Of a DNA stretch of 64,000 nt, positions 62,230 to 64,000 are shown piece by piece. The translations under genes and the position numbers were made by a program. The notes under the pieces were generated by a model, which was not told where the DNA came from, ran no database searches, and saw only the letters and a program-made list of their open reading frames with translations. Each line of letters opens with the position of its first letter. Position 1 is the stretch's first letter. This DNA is from Amylostereum areolatum (taxonomy: Eukaryota; Basidiomycota; Agaricomycetes; Russulales; Stereaceae). Location: positions 580,740-644,739 of the forward strand of contig SAXG01000014.1 of assembly GCA_012932865.1 (NCBI GenBank), written 5' to 3'.

Positions 62230-63767
62230 ATGCCCAAGGATCGACTTTCGAAGAATCTAAGAAGTTGCTCTCCCTCGCCTTACGAAAAAATACCGTATCG
62301 CCCTTTCACAAGAGGAGAAGAGGATGTATGCATCAGAAAACTTTCTGCTCGTGTATGTTCTTACCCTGATCCTGCTCAGGTAGTACCTCTGTGGAGGCTC
62401 AGATGGCCGCTCAATGGCCAACTCAGTGCTGAACAATGCCGAACGCGGTCTTTTGATCACTTTACAGCTGTGAGTTATGCACCCTCTAGTCGTACGCCTT
62501 TCCATGCTCAAAGCGCTCAACCAGCACTCGACCATCCAAACTGAGATCGAAATCATGAGAAAGATAGAGAGTGGCCAGTATATCTGGCATGATGGGTGCG
62601 CGAGCTATGTTTTCTCTATAGTATCACCTTGTCGACGGTCACTCCCTTCAGCTTCAGCGATGATTCTTTGGAAGAGGTAGAGGCCCAATTACTCGATTGC
62701 AGGTATGCAAGCACTCCCATGGTTTGCGACGAGCGAGCGATACCAATCAATCCCCTTGCTAGCCCAGAGATCCGCGTGGAGTCTCCTTTTCCCCCCCGAG
62801 CCTGAGCCTGACGAGCATGGATATCTCAAGTATGTATTGACAATACGTGGGGTATAGGATGGCCATAACGTCTTCGCAATCCGTTTAGTCATGACGATGC
62901 CCCCGACTTCCAACAAGAAGAGGATGTACTCGAAATCATACAACCACCATCACCTCTCCAGATCGTTCTACGCGACATCACTCCCCCGTGGGTACCATTC
63001 AAATGGAACGTTCTCGATGATCCAGCTCATCACCGTTCTATGCTAGCCCGATTGCTCTTACGGACCCCGCCCAAGCCCTTCCCTCGCACGAGCCTCCGCT
63101 TACTTCCGTACACCCTCCTCCGTCGACGCCCGCCTCAAGACGATCGAAGATACCTCGCTTACTCCGAGCTCGAGCCAAAGCTAAAGATACCAACGCGGAA
63201 ACTGCGATCAGCGTTCAACGCTTCCAGCGCAGGGTTCGTTCTACGGAATTTAACATCGTCTGGTTTGTTTCCTTTGGAGAAGAGGCTCTTTCACATCCTC
63301 ACCCTGTGGAGGCGGCTGCGGAGGGGGACATCTACGTCCACAAAGTTATGGGGGGCTCTCCGCAGACGTGGTTGAGAAACGGAGAGGACCTTTGGCTTCC
63401 TGTTGCCGTTGGCGACGTCCATCCACGCCTTCCTACCCACTGCCTGAATCTGCTTCCGAATGGAAACCCGAGTTGGGTGACGAAGAAGACGGTGACGACT
63501 TACCGCTCGCGCGCGAGGGTAAGGAGCCTTTCTCTTTGTCACTTTTGCGCGACTCAATATGTGTTCAGCAGCACGCCCCCACCTCTGGTATGCGTCCCGG
63601 TATCTGAAGCATCACCACTCTGCCTGCTTCCCGCTCTGATACTTACGCCACCAATGGTTATCCCTGGTGTGGGGTCGAGGTGGACACGGTACCGGTGTTT
63701 GACGAGGGGTGGTTATATGCTCGCTAGAAAAGACACGGAATGTCCTTGCCTAGAGGGGTCACGTTGA
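62230..63767 (+). CDS. unresolved multi-exon gene, possible SANT/Myb-like N-terminus
   Basis: Several exon-like blocks lie in order on the plus strand. From the Met at 62230: MPKDRLSKNLRSCSP, PYRPFTRGEEDVCIRKLSAR and LSAEQCRTRSFDHFTA, whose FTxxEED and QCRxR spacing recalls a SANT/Myb-like unit. Then, from about 62,888, HDDAPDFQQEEDVLEIIQPP and SPLQIVLRDITPPWVPFKWN, a basic RRSKIPRLLRARAKAK, and later EFNIVWFVSFGEEALSHP and EGDIYVHKVMG. I could not join them into one frame, and the gene may continue beyond the blocks listed. Function unknown; the Myb idea is an inference from spacing only. Confidence 0.35.
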
Positions 63768-64000
63768 TTTCCATCCGTTCTACTTACGCCTGGCTGTCTT
63801 TCTGTAGTAACAGGAGTGCCATTCTCTCTCTGTTTCCAGTCAGCGCATCCACGAGCCCATACAAAAATCCCGGCCTACGCCTGGAAAGCGTCCTTCCCCC
63901 TTCTAGGCCGTACGGGTAAACGTGAGAGTCCTGACGAGCGGGGACGTGGTCACGATGCTGACGAGTCCGTTCATCTGTTACCGACAACAATCGAATCGAT

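Overview
The window is nuclear DNA from a basidiomycete fungus, most likely a wood- or litter-associated Agaricomycete. The evidence is dense coding on both strands, many short GT-AG introns (mostly 50-66 nt), and Agaricomycete-type families: F-box-like proteins, secreted isochorismatase-like hydrolases, a thaumatin-like protein, GH92, PL14-like lyase, MYND and TPR-CHAT. No bacterial operons, rRNA or CRISPR arrays were seen. Several spliced models below were joined by hand and keep an uninterrupted frame across all junctions.

Layout. 0-12.8 kb: a foldback repeat, an F-box-like gene, GH92 mannosidase, the CCAAT-factor subunit HAP5, a PL14-like lyase, and a frameshifted copy of the F-box-like gene. 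13-18 kb: CDC73 of the Paf1 complex, then a broken isochorismatase-like gene with a 1.5-kb inverted-repeat transposon in an intron. 19-26 kb: an F-box gene split by a 294-bp MITE, a MYND protein, a coiled-coil protein of unknown function, and a frameshifted F-box paralogue. 26-29.4 kb: adenylate kinase and OST48/WBP1, transcribed divergently. 29.4-41 kb: a 504-bp MITE with an 8-bp target duplication, an intact isochorismatase-like gene, an F-box/LRR gene, a degenerate kinase, an APH-type kinase and an unknown 199-aa protein.

41.3-58.7 kb is a large nested inverted duplication. Its outer arms each carry a C2H2-type gene. Its inner palindrome (axis near 47,960) carries two identical copies of a 75-aa gene. 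A foldback element interrupts the left side. A segment of about 4.8 kb with an intact TPR-CHAT gene sits only on the right side. 58.7-64 kb holds a thaumatin-like gene and an unresolved multi-exon gene.

How the genes fit together. The housekeeping genes (HAP5, CDC73, ADK1, WBP1) are intact and unrelated in pathway. The accessory genes (F-box-like, isochorismatase-like, C2H2, kinase) occur as paralogue pairs or decaying copies and are interrupted by non-autonomous elements. The most striking locus is the TPR-CHAT gene: a predicted caspase-like protease fused to twelve 45-residue repeats, placed inside the inverted duplication.
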